13,807 bases of DNA from Saprospiraceae bacterium (lineage in GTDB: Bacteria; Bacteroidota; Bacteroidia; Chitinophagales; Saprospiraceae): positions 1-13,807 of the forward strand of contig SLDF01000208.1 in the NCBI GenBank assembly GCA_007125435.1, read 5' to 3'. Of the stretch, positions 13,499 to 13,807 are shown piece by piece. The position numbers and the translations under genes were made by a program. Position 1 is the stretch's first letter. Each line of letters begins with the position of its first letter. Below the pieces are notes generated by a model that saw nothing but the letters and a program-made list of their open reading frames with translations, was not told the DNA's origin and did no database searches.

Positions 13499-13807
13499 TC
13501 AAGTAGTCAGACGTCTTTGCCGTTGTATTTCATACAAGATTACACCGGTAGCCACAGATACATTTAGAGAATCTGTAACACCAATTTGAGGTATTTTAAA
13601 TTTGTTGTTGACATGGAGAAGGAGATCAGGGTTGATACCTTTACCTTCTGCACCCATTACTATGCATACAGGCGCTTTAAAATCCACCTCATGAATGGCT
13701 TGATCTCCACTAAGGTCTGCACAAAATACAGATACACCAGAATCTTTAAGGTAGTTGACAGTCTGTCTTAGTGACTGTTCACGACACACGGGAATATTTA
13801 ATAGGGC
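13499..13807 (-). CDS. rlmB: SpoU-family 23S rRNA (guanosine-2'-O-)-methyltransferase, C-terminal part (cut by right edge)
   Basis: The frame is open from the right edge to a TGA at 13499 and gives the last 102 residues of a SpoU/TrmH (SPOUT) RNA 2'-O-methyltransferase, starting ...ALLNIPVCREQSLRQTV. The knotted SAM-binding end is complete: VCIVMGAEGKGI with GAEGKG at fragment residues 52-57 (motif II), then IPQIGVTDSLNVSVATGVIL with SLNVSVATG at 80-88 (motif III), and the usual ending LYEIQRQRR. These features and the PVCR segment best fit RlmB, which methylates the ribose of G2251 in 23S rRNA using S-adenosylmethionine. TrmH-like paralogues share the motifs, so the exact substrate is less certain than the family. 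The N-terminal substrate-binding domain is outside the window. In-frame codons upstream of the internal GTG at 13789 continue to match the family, so that GTG is not the start. Confidence 0.9.
   Translation of the reverse strand, partial: ALLNIPVCREQSLRQTVNYLKDSGVSVFCADLSGDQAIHEVDFKAPVCIVMGAEGKGINPDLLLHVNNKFKIPQIGVTDSLNVSVATGVILYEIQRQRRLTT

Overview
The window reads as chromosomal DNA of a member of the Bacteroidota, possibly a Saprospiria- or Cytophagia-like marine or environmental lineage (inference). The support is a Bacteroidota-type 2,018-residue alpha-2-macroglobulin, an OmpA protein carrying thrombospondin type 3 repeats, AT-rich leaders without clear Shine-Dalgarno sequences, and upstream boxes matching the phylum's TAnnTTTG -7 element. 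All seven genes supported here lie on the minus strand, so transcription runs from right to left. Gaps of about 180 to 1,470 bases separate them, which suggests mostly single-gene transcription units rather than an operon.

In transcription order (right to left) the window holds: the C-terminal end of a SpoU-family 23S rRNA 2'-O-methyltransferase (RlmB, cut by the right edge); a TraB/GumN-family lipoprotein with two GxxH motifs; an OmpA-like outer-membrane protein with six TSP3 calcium-binding repeats; an Rpn-family PD-(D/E)XK nuclease ('putative transposase'); a small three-helix membrane protein starting at GTG; the very large alpha-2-macroglobulin protein, which has lost its thioester; and the N-terminal 212 residues of a secreted protein running off the left edge.

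The non-coding DNA is unusually structured. Positions 774-1132 hold a cluster of small hairpins, a heptamer array and three copies of a GCTGTTTA(A/G)GC word. Positions 1183-1918 hold two full copies and one shortened copy of a composite unit of about 295 bp. In that unit a length-conserved AT-rich core is joined to a pyrimidine-rich array of variable length. A second hairpin-rich element lies at 10543-10648 beside the Rpn gene, and a pair of mutually exclusive hairpins lies at 8462-8504.

Functionally, four of the seven genes encode exported proteins (A2M, OmpA/TSP3, TraB/GumN lipoprotein, left-edge secreted protein). This is an envelope-oriented but not obviously co-regulated neighbourhood. 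I see no CRISPR array, rRNA, tRNA, phage or recognisable defence cassette. The most distinctive content is the thioester-less A2M and the composite repeats, not a new multi-gene system.
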